From NCBI GenBank assembly GCA_012184525.1, contig WOFQ01000017.1, forward strand, positions 558,001 to 622,000: a DNA stretch of 64,000 nt. Direction: 5' to 3'. This document shows positions 35,132 through 48,034 of this stretch, piece by piece (the first letter of the stretch is position 1; every line of letters begins with the position of its first letter). Position numbers and translations under genes: made by a program. This DNA is from Xenoacremonium recifei. Its lineage: Eukaryota > Ascomycota > Sordariomycetes > Hypocreales > Nectriaceae. The notes under the pieces are model-generated. The model made no database searches. It saw only the letters and a list, made by a program, of their open reading frames with translations, and was not told the origin of the DNA.

Positions 35132-36723
35132 TCACTCGCCTTTCTCGAGAGGTTGCGCCTCTTTCTCGCTCCCTCCCTTCTCCGTCATGACAGAACCATC
35201 TACTTCGGTGATCTGGGAAGTAAAGACAACTTCATCCCCAAACTTGGACGCAATCTCCTCCAATGTTAAGCCTTTGGTCTCCGGGAAATAAAGTGCAAAG
35301 ATTACTGCACAAATAATAGTAAATGCCATCATGATCAAGTAGAACCTCCATCCAATAGTCTCGAATGCTGTGGGTGCAGCTTCCAACAAGGTCAATGATC
35401 CAACGAAAAGTCCAGCGCAAGATATACCGAAGCCTTTGGCGCGCAGATGAGTCGGCCAGATCTCAGACCCGTATACGTAAGTAGAGGCGTCCATGCAAGA
35501 GGCATAAAATGTGAGGTGCAGGTACAAGAAGAATACGCCAGCAGAGTTGCCCGCTGTGTCTGTCGTTCCACCATAGACTGAAATGATTATACTGACGCCG
35601 AGCAAAGCAGCCGCACACCCCGTAAGACCAACAGTCATAAGCCATTTACGTCCAACAAAGTCGAGAAGGAACGCATTGAGCATGTTGCAAACAAGCCCTT
35701 CAGTTAACCATCCAGCAGACAGAGCCAAGCTATCTGCCGCATCATGACCGAGGGATGCATATAGAGAGGGTCCGTAATTATTGATGACCATAGTACCTGT
35801 GAGCTGCCCTGCGAGAAGGGTTGTAAATCCGATCATCGCCCGTTTTCGATAATGAGGAACTGTGAAGATGGATCCCCACGATGAGGGTAGAGCTCGTTCC
35901 AGCTCCAGTTGCGCATGGATCTGTGAGAATTGACGGTTGGCTTCCTCGTTGCCGGGATCGCTCGAGTCGCGGTAGATTCGTTGCAAAATCTCCTGAGCCC
36001 TTTCCAGATAATCGTTTTCAACAAGCCATCGAGGGGACTCGGGAATAAAGTATATGCCAGCGGCTAGGATCAAAGGAGGGGCACACTGGATTGCTAGGGG
36101 TGGCCGCCATTGGGCACCACTCGCATCTACAAAGTAGAACCCGTAACCGATCCAGGCAGACAAAGAGTAGCCAAAGAGAATAGACACTCCGTGAAGTCCG
36201 ACTAGCAGGCCCCGCGCGTGAGACGGGGCAACCTCGCTTTGCCAGAGAGGCACAAGCATCACAAGTCCACCAATGGCGAAGCCTGTAATAAACCTGGCAA
36301 CGAGAAACATGGCCATGTCAACAGAGCCGGCCTGCAGAGCACCACCGAGTACAGACAAGAGTGCCCCTATAAAGATGGCTTTGCAACGGCCAACCTTGTC
36401 GGCAAGGTAGCCAAAAGTAAGAGTTCCGAAAAGCCCGCCTCCCTGGAAGAGTCCATTGATTGCCCCCTGAAGGGCAGCTGAGTTGGTCGCTGTATCAAGG
36501 CCAAAGTAACGGAGGAACGACGGCTGGCCGAGGGTAGAACCGATAATGGCTGCACAATATCCGTACGTAATACTTCCGAGGGTTGCAAACGCGATGATCT
36601 AGATAATGCAGGGTTAATGACATTGGCCATTTTAATGGTGTGAAAGAGGTAAGAATAAAGATGCTTGATTACCATGATGTTATAACCCGTAATGGGCTTA
36701 CCACCCCTCTTTATGATTGCCAT
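35132..36723 (-). CDS. MFS sugar transporter
   Basis: This is a 12-TM sugar porter. Exons are 36673-36723 (17 codons, MAIIKRGGKPITGYNIM) and 35132-36598, with a 74-bp intron in phase 0, giving 505 residues. Signatures seen are GYLADKVGRCKA, RFITGFAIGGLVMLVPLWQSE, PESPRWLVENDYLERAQE, DFVGRKWLM and PETKGLTLEEIASKFG. The short 5' exon followed by IIAFATLGSITYGYCAAIIG is a common layout in fungal quinate/hexose transporters. It is convergent with the PhyH gene. Substrate is unknown. Confidence 0.9.
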
Positions 36724-38248
36724 GGTTTGCAGGTGAGGTCTGACGGGATGGTTGTGTCCACTCTATTGTAGTTTTTGTGTATTTTGGGACGCCGAAACTA
36801 TGACTTCGAGAAAGTCCGAATGAGCGAAGTAGTCTGGTGAGATATTGCTTTTATCATCAACCTCGCCTAGTTCAAATATGAGTTGCATATTACCCTTCCA
36901 ACCCAGCCTTCGGTCCGGAATAATATGAGTTGACACCCCTTATCGCGACCGAAAAGTATTGACCCGCCGTCGAGTACTCCGTATAGCCTGGCTTGGCTCG
37001 ATAACACCGGCTGACTGGCGGATAATGCTGAACCGCCGCTGCGGAGCTTCTCTCGCCCGACTTTTAGTGCTGGCTGTTGCGCAAATCCAACCCCAAAGCA
37101 GCTAGTGTGATACTTATTTGTCCCTGGCGCATTGTGCCTTATCACATGGCGTTGGAACTATATCACAAGAGGGGGTTCGCGATGACTTCATGAGTTTCTC
37201 CATTTAGGTGGCGGCAGTATTATGATCGCTCTTGGGAATCATACATTGAAACAGTGAAAGAGTGATTAGATGGCTTGTCTCAAGCTTCAACTATAGAAGT
37301 GGTTCAGCGAATGTATCATTTGATCGGACTGTGGCGTTAAGCGAAGGGCAACAGGCGAACCAGCTTTAAAAGTGAAATACAGGTCGCTGCCTGCTAGTCT
37401 CTCTCATCATGGCAAATCTTTTTTTATTTCTTGTCATATGTTCTGTGACGATCCAGCTCGTTAAAGCCAGTGTCCTCCTTTGTCGGCACTAAACCGGCTG
37501 GCTCGACTTACAAGTTCCGATCGAATCTATCAGCTGAAACTCCAGGATTTAAACCTGCCATAGTACGATGGAGAATCTGGCCGGTCTCAATGGTGTTAAT
37601 TGCAGATCTATTCATCACTCTTTAAGTGAAGGATGATTCTGTGTTGTATGTTAAGGAAGATCTGCGTGCTTCCTCAACTACCGCTACAACACGGGCTTAA
37701 AAATTGACCTCGCGTCAAATTATCCTGTTATCCTTCCTTGTGCCTTGGCTGCTTCTAGACTCGGTTCTAGTTGTTCTCCGCCGATGCTGGTGAAGGTCTG
37801 CTTCGGTACACCCTATTTTCAACGCTGATCCTAGAGGGAGCCCAGACATCCCTGATAAGGGAAGATCATCAGTCGATAAGTGAGAAACCAAATGGGTTCT
37901 TCCGAGTCAAACTCGGAGTCTCGGTCCGCACTTGCCCTCAATGTCTTCCTCAAAAGTCTTGTTGATGGTGTGGTGGATATTGCCTATCCGCCGGCAGATC
38001 CGACGCAATGCCCTCCGTCGTGAATCTGGCTCTAGCGCATGCGGATAATGCTTACCCCATGATAAGAAAGCATGGAGAGGGGATCAGACTAGACAAATCA
38101 GGCCCCCGTGAAGTAATCAATTCTAAATAACGACAGTCATTCTTTACAGCAACCTCTATCATTATAAGAATGAAAGAAAGTAACTTGCTCTTACTATCAC
38201 CAAGCTTATCCATCAGTCTCAATTCCGCTTTTCATCTTCGACCAAATC
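36724..38248. other. Long intergenic region with a possible gene remnant
   Basis: About 1.5 kb. It holds a copy of TACTCCGTA at 36975-36983. At 37409 an ATG opens 27 codons with a strong signal-peptide look (MANLFLFLVICSVTIQLVKA) before a stop; a one-base shift then continues open as SSFVGTKPAGSTYKFRSN for about 45 codons. This could be a decayed secreted-protein gene. I could not name it, and the rest has no support. Confidence 0.35.
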
Positions 38249-39391
38249 ATGTCTATTCGCCAGTGGAAAGCTGCAGTCTCCCAAGCTGAGCCTTGCTGGT
38301 TCAACAAAGAGGCTGGTATTGAAAAGTCCATTCGGCTGATACAAGAAGCCAGTCGAAATGGCGCATCTCTCATCGCTTTCTCTGAAGTCTGGATTCCAGG
38401 CTACCCCAACTTCCTTTGGTCCGGAAACTACTGCGAGAACATCCCAATGGTCCAGAAATACATGCAGAACAGCATGTCCGCTTACGGAGAAGAGATGCTT
38501 CAGATTCGACAAGCGGCTCTAGCAGAAAAAATATACGTCTGCTTCGGTTTCAGTGAGCGGGTCGGAGCCAGCCTGTATCTCTCGCAGGTTCTCATTGGAC
38601 CTGATGGCAATATCCTGCTTCATCGACGAAAGACCAAACCTACGCATGTCGAAAGAACACTTTTTGGTGATGCCACTGGAGACTCTTTAACCACTGTTGT
38701 AGACACACCGCTTGGAAAAATTGGAATGCTCAATTGCTGGGGTTAGTACTGCAACTCTTCCACCTCACGATTGGTTAGCTGATGGCGAACTAAAGAGCAC
38801 TACCAACCGCTTCTCAAGTATCACACATATTGTCAAGGCGAACAGGTCCATATCGCTGCTTGGCCCTTCAATGGAGTTTACCAAGAGCCGACGGCGGAGC
38901 CTTGGTCCCTGTTCTCCGAGGCTAATGAGCTCACTGCCAGCCGCATGTACGCTTTGGAGGGAGCCGTCTACGTACTTTGCACCAACCAACCATTATCGGC
39001 CGAAGGCAGCAAGTTAAACAGTGAGGGTCAAGCAGGCGCAGACAAGGGCAGCTTTATGCTGAGTGGTGGAGGTGGTCGTGCAGCTGTATTCGCTCCTGAT
39101 GGAAAACAGTTGACTGAACCAACGGATCCGCTTTATGACGGGTTGATATACTGCGATATCGACCTAGACAAGATCGACTATGCCAAAACGTTGACGGATT
39201 GCGTCGGTCATTACTCACGACCTGATCTTCTACGTTTGGTGGTAGATGACGAGCCGAAGAACTACGTTATTCGCACCTCTGAAGGCCCGACTAATGCACC
39301 ATATCACTCAGGGACAGGAAAGACGACTTTGCTGTCTACTCATAAAACACTCGATGAATTGTTGGTCCAGAGGACACAGGACCATGCCTAA
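38249..39391 (+). CDS. Nitrilase (nitrilase/cyanide hydratase branch)
   Basis: This enzyme hydrolyses a nitrile to its acid plus ammonia, or to an amide. Exons are 38249-38741 and 38796-39391, giving 362 residues. The donor is GTTAGT and the intron 54 bp. The catalytic triad is visible: Glu in FSEVWIPGYP (about E46), Lys in RRKTKPTHVERT (about 126-130) and Cys in LNCWEHYQP (about C163, formed across the intron). The C-terminal region beyond about residue 310 is longer than in the compact omega-amidase branch and fits microbial nitrilases that form spiral filaments. The next gene downstream, on the same strand, is a Zn2Cys6 regulator, and a glycoside-use block follows. Nitrile preference is not readable from sequence. 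Confidence 0.92.
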
Positions 39392-40018
39392 CCCATAAGT
39401 AGAGATAGGTACATGCGAACCGGCAATACAAAACTGACTGCAACTTGCCAATACCAAGTCCTCTTGCTTCAAAAGCAAGAGGCAACTCATCGTGAGACGA
39501 GTGTTGTTCAATTGGGGGTATAAATTATTTCTCCCAAGCGTTTAACGGGCCCCTCTGGGTGAATTTGTTCCGTAAACTTCCGATGTCTATATTTTAAATG
39601 ACATTTCCATACAGTGCGCAAAGGATACCTCTGATATTAAAGTCAAAGGCCTTGCCTCAATCTCTACTTACGTTAATTCCTCTACAAGAGCTTCTCAAGC
39701 CTCTCAATCTGGACGAGACAAAGTTGTTTCCTCGAAGGTGCATTTCGAGCCGAACGATAGGGTAAGTAACAGAAGTCCCCATGACGTGCGGGGAAGTAGG
39801 TCGCTAAGCCAATATAGGAGAGGCGTCTTTCTGCTGGCACGTGAGATACGGCAACTTAGGTAGGTATTGCTTAACACCTCCACATTCGAGTCATCAACAA
39901 CCGTTAATGAATCAGTTTCAACATATGCAAGAATATTGCTGTTTAAAAAAGTGATTTGACAAGAGATTTACTTGTCACGAACCTCTTTTCAACCTCTTGA
40001 GCTTTGCTCGTTGGCCCG
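39392..40018. other. Intergenic region with a perfect hairpin in the nitrilase 3' region
   Basis: About 630 bp. At 39460-39482, CCTCTTGCTT and its exact reverse complement flank a 3-base loop, about 70 bp after the nitrilase stop. No gene is seen. The rest should carry the regulator promoter. Confidence 0.5.
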
Positions 40019-42761
40019 ATGCCGCAAAAGCAAGGTGTTTCTTCGCCCCCTATAGCCGACACCCAAGGTCCGCAGATACCTATTGATAAGAGCAACACAA
40101 CTCGCAAAAGGGTTTCGGTGGCGTGTGAAGCATGCAGAAGTAGGAGGCGCCGGGTAAGCATCTAATAAGACGGCACAGAGTCCCGTAACTCACATTGTCG
40201 GGCAGTGCGACGGCGAACAGCCAACTTGTACCTCCTGCATTCAGAGAGGTGGTGAATGCGTATACAAGCTGTGGGAAAGCAAAAGAAAGTATGAAATATT
40301 GCGAGAAAGATGCAGGGTTTGTTTGTCGCTGTGGCTTGAGCTGATTCTTAATGGCTTTCTATAGGCCCCCAAGCAAAAGATACGTTGAGTCGTTGCAAGC
40401 GCGGATTGCTCTGCTGGAAGAGCAACTTGTCGCACTTGGCAAATCTGTGAACGAGGACCCTACTATCTCCATCGAAGAAGACGGCGAATTTGACGAGCCT
40501 GGAGACACAGAATCAGTGTCTGAGCCTGCACCTAGAGATCCGGTTGAGGAGATAACTCAGCGAGCAGGCCGCTTGAACATCGGTGAAGATGGTCAGCCGC
40601 ACTATTTTGGCGCGCAGAGTAACTACCATCTTCTACATGGTCCCATATATAATGTGACCACAAGCTCTATTGCGAACTGCCATAAGACTAGCATTGAGAC
40701 CCTATTACGGCTTGGCAAGTTAATCGAAGTTCCGCGAGAACTGCAGGATCACCTGCTTGACCTATACTGGCGATGGCAAAACCCCTGGACCTACATCGTT
40801 CACAAGGAATCTTTCATGAAGGAATATGAATCAGGAGGCTATGGGCCCCATTGCACTCCTCTCCTGCTTTCTGCTATGTTTGCTTTGTCTGCGCGGTATT
40901 CTGATAGGATTGAGGTTCGGGCGGACCCAGCTGACCCGCATACGGCTGGGGACATGTTTGCAGAGCAAGCAAAGTTACTTATTGTATACGAGTGTGAGGT
41001 CGCCACCGCTGCAACTGTACAGGCGGCTTCTTTGCTCTCGTTAAGGTGGATGTCGGAAAACAAAGAGGCCGTTGGGTGGCTCTATATGGGTGAGCGGTTG
41101 CGGACAGCGAACTAGAATGCGGAGCTTGCATTAACTTCCCCCAGGAATGGCCACAAGAATGGCCTACAACCTAGGATTGAATCTCGACTGTTCAGAATGG
41201 ATTGTTTCCGGACAAATGTCCGAGAACGAAGTGGAAGTGAGGAATGTTACTTGGTGGGGTTGCTACAAGCTGGACAAGTATGCTCCTCCCGGTGCCTTAT
41301 GGGATCTCTACTTACTGTATCTTTTCAAGGCTATACTCACTTGGCCTAGGTCGAGCTACAACAACACGGACCTCCGATATTGTGAGTTACTCAGGTGCCA
41401 TTTCTGCCTCACTCTGCCTCTCCCTCGCTGACACGTCGGTATACAGACATGTCCTGAACCGAAGCTAGATCCCGTTCTCGAGTTTGAGCCTTGGATTCCA
41501 TGGGGAAAGGGGGACCAGGAGCTACTTGGTGCTCATGCAAGATCTGTTTCGACAATGCATTATTCTTGTCAACATCTCCGACTGATATCGGAACCGCTAG
41601 AAGAAATGTAAGCAGCCCATCCGCAAACAACAGATTCCTGTATTGACTTAGATTTAAAAGCTATGCTCCAAATAGCAAGCTATCAAGAAATGATGTTGAG
41701 AACATTGTTGCCAGAACTGACGTAGCGTTCAATGTTTTCTACAATGGCCTTCCGAGCCATTTACGCCTACCGGCCTCGTCGCGAACACCATCCCTACCGC
41801 ACATCTATCAATTGCAGTAAGCTTACGATTTTTCTTTTGGTATAAATTCAAACAACGGTCAGATATTAATTAAATATTGTCAGTATCCAATTCCATGTCA
41901 TGCAAATACAACTTCATCGACCACTCATTCGACGACGTCCAAGAGGCTCGAAATCTTCGCCGAAACCCATCTCTACAGAGGTGGACAAACACCTAGAGGC
42001 ATGCCGCCATGCTGCCACGGAGATTGCACGCATCTTGCGAATGTACCAATTTCACTACACTTTGGTAAGCTCAACCAATGTATGGCCTCGTACCTGGCTG
42101 ACGACCTCCTCCTAAGCGTTTAACACCGGTCGTGACGGTCGTGAACACATTTAGTGCTGCTGTTATCCATCTTATGGATGCCGCATCAGTCGATGAAGCC
42201 ACCCGAAAGCACGCTTTGCGGCATTTACATATCTGTATCGTGTCCCTATCTGATATGGGGCTTGCTTGGTCGTGGAGTAATAGAGCCCTACGAGCCTTGC
42301 AGTTACTAGCCCATGAGTGGCTGATCCCGAACGCTGTGCTATCTCATCTGAGGCAAAGTAAAACACATCTGCAAAGCAATCCTGATGTGTCGCCATCGCC
42401 GAGGGATACTCCAATACAAGCGACAAATAAAAACAGTTATGAGGACCAGGCCGCAGGCCCGGCCTCAGCAAGGTTGGTGTCCGAGCATTCACCACCCGAG
42501 ATTCGGCATGAAGCCAAATCGCCTCGTTCTCTAGATGCTACAAGCCCTCGTTCCGCAGGCGAAGTTGGGCTAGGGTGGCTACTTGATATCGACTCTTTCG
42601 GGGACGGGTTAAACAATCTTGGCTTAGAGTTCGAGAATTCAGCTGAAATGGATGCTTGGCTTTCAAGCGCACTCCAACAGCCTTTCTCGTCGGGTAATTT
42701 CAACACTATGGATGACTTGCCGGATACTAGTCTACCGAACTTTCTAAGAAATACATCTTGA
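40019..42761 (+). CDS. Zn2Cys6 fungal transcription factor next to nitrilase
   Basis: Nine exons are 40019-40153, 40206-40288, 40365-41089, 41145-41277, 41330-41381, 41447-41607, 41652-41816, 41884-42064 and 42117-42761. All junctions are in phase, giving 759 residues. The zinc cluster CEACRSRRRRCDGEQPTC then TSC, IQRGGEC lies at about residues 36-63 and is split by intron 1. A coiled coil follows (RYVESLQARIALLEEQLVALG, about 75-98), then the fungal-specific domain with GMATRMAYNLGLN and WGCYKLDKLYSLGLGRATTTRTSDI. The C-terminus is acidic. This layout matches regulators of carbohydrate or nitrogen use. Adjacency suggests it controls the nitrilase and perhaps the MFS/GH3 pair, which is inference. 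Confidence 0.88.
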
Positions 42762-43099
42762 CAGACTATCGAATCGAATCTTTCTGTCACATGAGACGGC
42801 AAAGAGATTCGATATATTGGAAGAATACATTCTATTGCGCCTCTTGGACTTGTGAAGCACGTTGCCTTTTGCAGTACTTCCGGTGAGGGTTGCAACATCA
42901 ACTACAAGTTTTGGTGAAACAGCATGATGCTAATCAAACCCCAGGCTATGACGATAAGCTCCATTTGATTTAGATTGAAAGTGAAAGAATTTCTTAGATT
43001 AAAAATTTAAATATCTTGCATTGGATCGCCGGGCACCGTGTTCCGGCAACCTGGTGGTCTTCGATCGATCTGGGTAGCGAGTGAAGCATGACTGTTGGA
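42762..43099. other. Convergent spacer, no gene seen
   Basis: About 340 bp between the regulator and the MFS stop. It is AT-rich; presumed 3' UTRs. Confidence 0.5.
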
Positions 43100-44804
43100 T
43101 CAATCAATTTGCTCTTTGTTTCCCAATTTTTCAATATTTTCAATATCCTCCACTTCCTTTTCTGTGTCAAATGCAGCGGCAATAGCTTCGAGATTGGGAC
43201 CTTTAGTTTCTACAAAGAATTCCCAGATGCAGAAACATTCAATTGACAACCACCCAACGTAGACGGCGTAAAGCTTCCACCCAATTGCCTCTAGTCCAAT
43301 TGGGTTGACAAAAGTGTTGAGAAAGTTAGCTGCTTTGCCGAAGAACATGAGAACCGAGAAGCCTTTGGCGCGGATAGGGTAAGGAAGGACTTCGACAGGA
43401 TACGAGTAGACTAGAGCATTAAAGGCGAGGTTATAGAACGCGTAGTAGACAAACAGCATGACGACTACACCGTAGCCTGCCCCTTGATTGCCATGCTCAT
43501 TAAACAGGCCCGCGCAGAGAGTTTGGCTAGAGAATACAGCCAGCATACCGAAGCCCGAGATAAGGAATTGGGTCCTCCGCTTCAATTTTGCTGTGAGAAA
43601 AGCTGACGACATCGCCGTGATCCAGTTGAAAATCATCAAGCATCCATTGATGATGTTTTGAGTGCTTGCCTTCGTCACACCGACAGTTGCCAGGACCTTT
43701 GCCAGGTAGTACGAGACGAGGCCATTCCCAGACCACTGAGAGAAAAGACCCAACATTGCCATCAGCAGCATTCTGCGGCGGTTGCCGGGTGTCTTAAGAA
43801 GGGCTTTCCAGCCCCTCATAGTCGCGACCTCGGCTTCGATTGTGGCCCTCATTTGAGTATACTCGAGTTCGACGAATTGGGAGTGCTCCTCTCCGTTAAC
43901 ATGGTACTTAGTAAGGACAGCTTTAGCGTCTTCAAAGCGGCCTTTAGCGATCAAAAAGCGAGGAGACTCAGGCAGAAACCATATCCCCGAAATCTGGATA
44001 ATAGCGAGGGCTGCCTGAAGATATGACGGAATCCTCCAAGCCCAGTTGCTGTCAATCCTGAAAGTACCAAAGGTGGTCCATGCAGCCATGATGGCTCCAA
44101 AATACCAGGAACTCTGATAAAGCGAAGTAGCAACCATTCGGTCTCTGGGATGGGAGAGCTCGCCAATAAGGACCGGAACACAGGCGTTGGCAAACACGAG
44201 ACCCATTCCAAGAACGAAGCGGGAGATGATGAACATGGCGACTGATTTATCTTGGATTAGTAACCCGTGGTATTTGAACCAAATTAGCAAAACATACTGT
44301 GAATCGAGGCTCCTTGAAGGACTCCACCAATCAACATGATAACGGCTCCGACAAAAATGCCCATCCTTCTTCCCCAGCGGTCACAGACGCCGCTGATGAA
44401 GGGGGTGGCACAGATTGCACCCAAGGCCAAAACAGCGTTGAGAATCCCGAGAGTGCTTCCCTCAGGATTTCCGAAGTCTATCGTTTGAGCTGCGGATTAG
44501 CGATCACATAAACACCCCGCCAAAGAGATTACTCACATTGAAGCCAGGCTGGGACAGCTTGGAGACCGTTCATCATCGCGCTATCGAAACCAAGCGTGAT
44601 TGCGGGCACGTAGCATCCCGGGATCATAAGAAGATACAAAATGAAGAGATTCCGATTCCGATAGAAGGGGGGTGATTGAGCAGACATTAGTCGAATGCGT
44701 TCGTCGAGTCCATGAGTGGTCTCATCTACAACACGGGCATTAGATAGCGATTTTTCAGTCATACTCAAAGGATGACCTTGGGTTTCAATGTTTTCAGAAG
44801 CCAT
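43100..44804 (-). CDS. MFS transporter, lactose-permease/hexose type
   Basis: This is a 12-TM sugar porter. Exons are 44537-44804, 44298-44489 and 43100-44241, giving 533 residues. Motifs are YVPAITLGFDSAMMNGLQ (TM1), CDRWGRRMGIFVG, SRFVLGMGLVFANACVPVLIGEL, PESPRFLIAKGRFEDAK and PVEVLPYPIRAKGFSV, with ETKGPNLEAI at the end. The LGFDSAMMNGLQ and PYPIRAKG blocks are typical of fungal lactose/cellobiose-type permeases. It shares a 572-bp divergent promoter with the GH3 beta-glucosidase that lacks a signal peptide. This pair fits uptake of an intact beta-glycoside followed by cytosolic cleavage, which is inference. Confidence 0.9.
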
Positions 44805-45376
44805 GTTTCGACCTTCTCAGGCAGAACGTATATGATGTGTGCAGGATGAGGTACAGACTTTTCGAGGATACAACGGGAACAGTGGCACGTTCACGAAGCG
44901 ATGGTCATCGCCATAATATATACGTTGAATGTTACACTGGCATTCAGCCTGTATTGCCATGAACGTGTAGAAGGGGCAAGGCATCTTGGTTCGTGAGAGG
45001 CAGATAACACACGATAGCGCTATTCTAAGGGAATACTAGTCTCATTCTGACACCCTCTTCCACTTATCAACAGAGCTTTCATTTTAGCCAATAGTCTCGT
45101 ATTTAACCCGGAGCTAAAGGCGGATTCGGGGAACGGCCGGCGAAGACCCAATCAGAAATCAGTACTGCCGAAGACTCCCGCTCTTCAGAATGACGTTACA
45201 CAGCTGGGCTTCTATATTTCGGCACGGATCTCATCCGTGTCTCCGACCTGGCTCCTTGTTGTATCGTTTCGACATCCTCGACGGCAGAGCGTATCAGGAA
45301 TTGCCGGCAGTTATTTCGCGACTCGGTAGTAGCACACGTTTCCTGACACGACATCAAGGAAGCTTGCCCGAAAAAA
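44805..45376. promoter_or_regulatory. Bidirectional promoter, MFS transporter / GH3 beta-glucosidase
   Basis: This 572-bp head-to-head interval should carry both promoters and binding sites for one or both flanking Zn2Cys6 regulators. No defined operator could be assigned by eye. A short ORF at 45190-45402 is not supported. Confidence 0.5.
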
Positions 45377-48029
45377 ATGGATCAAATATCGAACATCATT
45401 GAACAGCTGACAGTCGATGAGAAAGTGGCATTTCTCAGCGGCGTAGACTGGTGGCGTACGACGAGCATCGACCGGCCGGGTGTCTTTGTCCCTCATCTCA
45501 AGGTTCTTTTGCTCGGCTTGAAGCCCTTCTGAGTCAGCTAACAAGATTTCCAGCTGACCGATGGACCGAACGGTGCTAGAGGCGAAAGCTACGTGAGTGG
45601 CATCAAAGCGGCGTGCTTTCCATGCGGTACCTGTCTTGGAGCTACCTTTGACACTGAAATACTATACGAAACCGGGCGAGCTATCTCGAAGGAGGCACTC
45701 TCGAAAGCAGGAAACATCCTACTAGGCCCGACACTCAATATTATTCGAAGTCCTCTTGGCGGTCGCAATTACGAAACATATTCAGAAGATCCATTTGTAC
45801 TAGGGTTTCTTGCGGCAGCTTATGTGCGAGGTTGTCAGGATGGAGGCGTGGCGGCAACGCCCAAGCATTTCGTCGCGAATGAGGCAGAAAACTCGCGAAC
45901 GAAGCTTTCCGTACAGGTCGATGAGCAGACTCTACGAGAGATCTATCTCAAACCATTTCAACTTGTAATGAAGCTTTCGGACCCCTGGTGCTTTATGACA
46001 AGGTGCGTATCGTGACTCACCGTTAGTAAATTCATGCAACGAATGCCGTGAATTAACGAAGACTAGTTACAACAAAGTCAATGGCGAATATGTTGCCGAC
46101 AGCAAGCGGTTGGTGACTACAGTCCTGAAAGAGGAATGGGGCTTCCAAGGTCTTGTCATATCAGATTGGATGGGTACTTACTCGACCGTCCCGGGAATCC
46201 TCGCGGGTGTCGATCTTGAAATGCCTGCGCCAGCAAGATGGAGAACGAAAGACAAAGTCCTGAAGCTCCTGAACGATGGCACATTGTCCCTTCAAACAAT
46301 CGAAAATACAGTCAGGCGAACCCTTGAGCTTTCAAAACGCTTAGGTCGGTTTGAGAACCCCGAAGAACCTCCAGAAAAGTCGGTGGAAGACGAGGCTCGT
46401 GATCGTTTCATCATGCTCGCCGCTGCAGAAGGAATGGTACTCCTTCAGAACGAAAACTCAATTCTTCCAATTCCTCGCCATGCCACAGTTGCTATGATTG
46501 GTCAACATGCAGCCTCACTTGTTCAAGGAGGTGGCGGCAGCGCTCGCGTTGACGCTATGCATTCAATCGACCCCATTAGAGGAATGCGCAACCTGGGATA
46601 CGATGTCAAAGTTGCATCCGGGGTCCCTGTCTTTGGTGCAGTCCCCCATGCAAGCCCATCCATAGTATTCGAAACCGGCAAGTCGGACCATTCAGCCAAA
46701 CCGGTGAAGATAGAATGGTTCAACAGCCAAAAGGTGGGGAAGAATAATGTACATGAAGAAATGATCGCTGTGCCAGAATACATGATCAAAGAGAAATGGC
46801 CAGATTGGCTCGATAAGGACTACTGCACAAAGATCACATTCGACATCGTTGCCCCGTCAGAAGGTCATCATATCTTTTCTGTCATCAGCACAGGCAGGGC
46901 TACTTGCCTCATTGATGGCGAGGTTGTCTTCAAGCGGTCTCAAGAGAGAGACCTGAAGCCGGAGTCATTTTACTTTTTCAAGAGGTACCTTGAAAGACGT
47001 TTTACATTCAACATGAAGGCCGGTCGAAGATACAGAATTGAACTTCATTCATGGGCTTGTGATCCAGACGTCTTGAATGCTGCACCTCTGTTTGGTATGA
47101 TGTTCCAAGGCAGCTCGGTTCGATTCCATGAGCACATAGACCTAGAGCTCTGCAAAGCACAGGCGGCAAATGCAGCAAGCGAGTCCGAGTATGCCATCGT
47201 TTGCGTCGGCACCACCAATGAAGTCGAGTCTGAGGGCTTCGATCGTGACACGATGGATTTAACGATCGAACAGTATGATCTCATAAGGACAGTCGCCGCG
47301 GCTAGCCCTAAAACAGTTGTAGTGAACTTCTCTGGATCCCCTGTGACGATGGATCAGTTTGTTCATCAAGTTCCAGCAATCCTCCAAGCCTGGTTTCCGG
47401 GCCAGGAAGGCGGCCACTCTGTGGCAGCGGTCTTGTCTGGTATGGTCAATCCCAGTGGGAGACTGCCTCTTTCCTGGCCGAGGAAAAATGAAGATAACCC
47501 GGCTTTCAAGAACTTTCCAGTTGGCGATGACTTATGCCTCAAGTATGAAGAGAGGCTGGACGTCGGTTACCGATGGTATGACCGGCCCTCAAACCCTGAC
47601 CCCTTGTTCCCCTTTGGCTTTGGACTTTCATACACGAGATTCCAAATCACAAGTGCTGTTATTGAAGGAGATAAACGTATTTCTAGCCCTTCGGACAAGC
47701 TAGAGATTTCCTGCGAGGTCTTGAACGAAGGAAACCTTGCAGGCAAGGCCACCATCCAATGCTACGTTCAATTCCTAAATCAGGATCCTGAGATGAAGCG
47801 GCCTCTGAAAGAACTACAAGCATTCACCAAAGTTGAAACCGACCCAGGCACGAGCAAAATAGTGGTCATAGAATTAGACAAGTACAGTGTCAGCTATTAT
47901 GACGCAGAAAAGCTTTGTTGGAGAGCAGATAAAGGGGATTACAAAGTCCTGATAGGATTATCCAGTCGTGATATCATTCATGAACTCAGATATTCAGTTG
48001 TCGAAGGTTTTACTTGGACAGGTGTTTGA
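45377..48029 (+). CDS. GH3 beta-glucosidase with PA14-like insert, cytosolic
   Basis: This enzyme hydrolyses beta-glucosides. Exons are 45377-45502, 45554-46002 and 46067-48029, giving 845 residues. Family order: TIM-barrel with LTDGPNGARG, GPTLNIIRSPLGGRNYETYSEDP split over about residues 90-115, KHFVANEAE, and the nucleophile Asp in VISDWMG (about D225). The alpha/beta sandwich opens with EGMVLLQNEN. A PA14-like insert spans about residues 385-540 (HHIFSVISTGRATCLIDGEVV). The second catalytic-domain block is EVESEGFDRDTMDL, and the fibronectin-type C-domain follows DVGYRWYD and PFGFGLSYTRF. There is no signal peptide, so the substrate is probably imported by the divergent MFS partner. The stop is 5 bp from the stop of the convergent regulator. 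Confidence 0.92.
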
Positions 48030-48034
48030 CCTTC

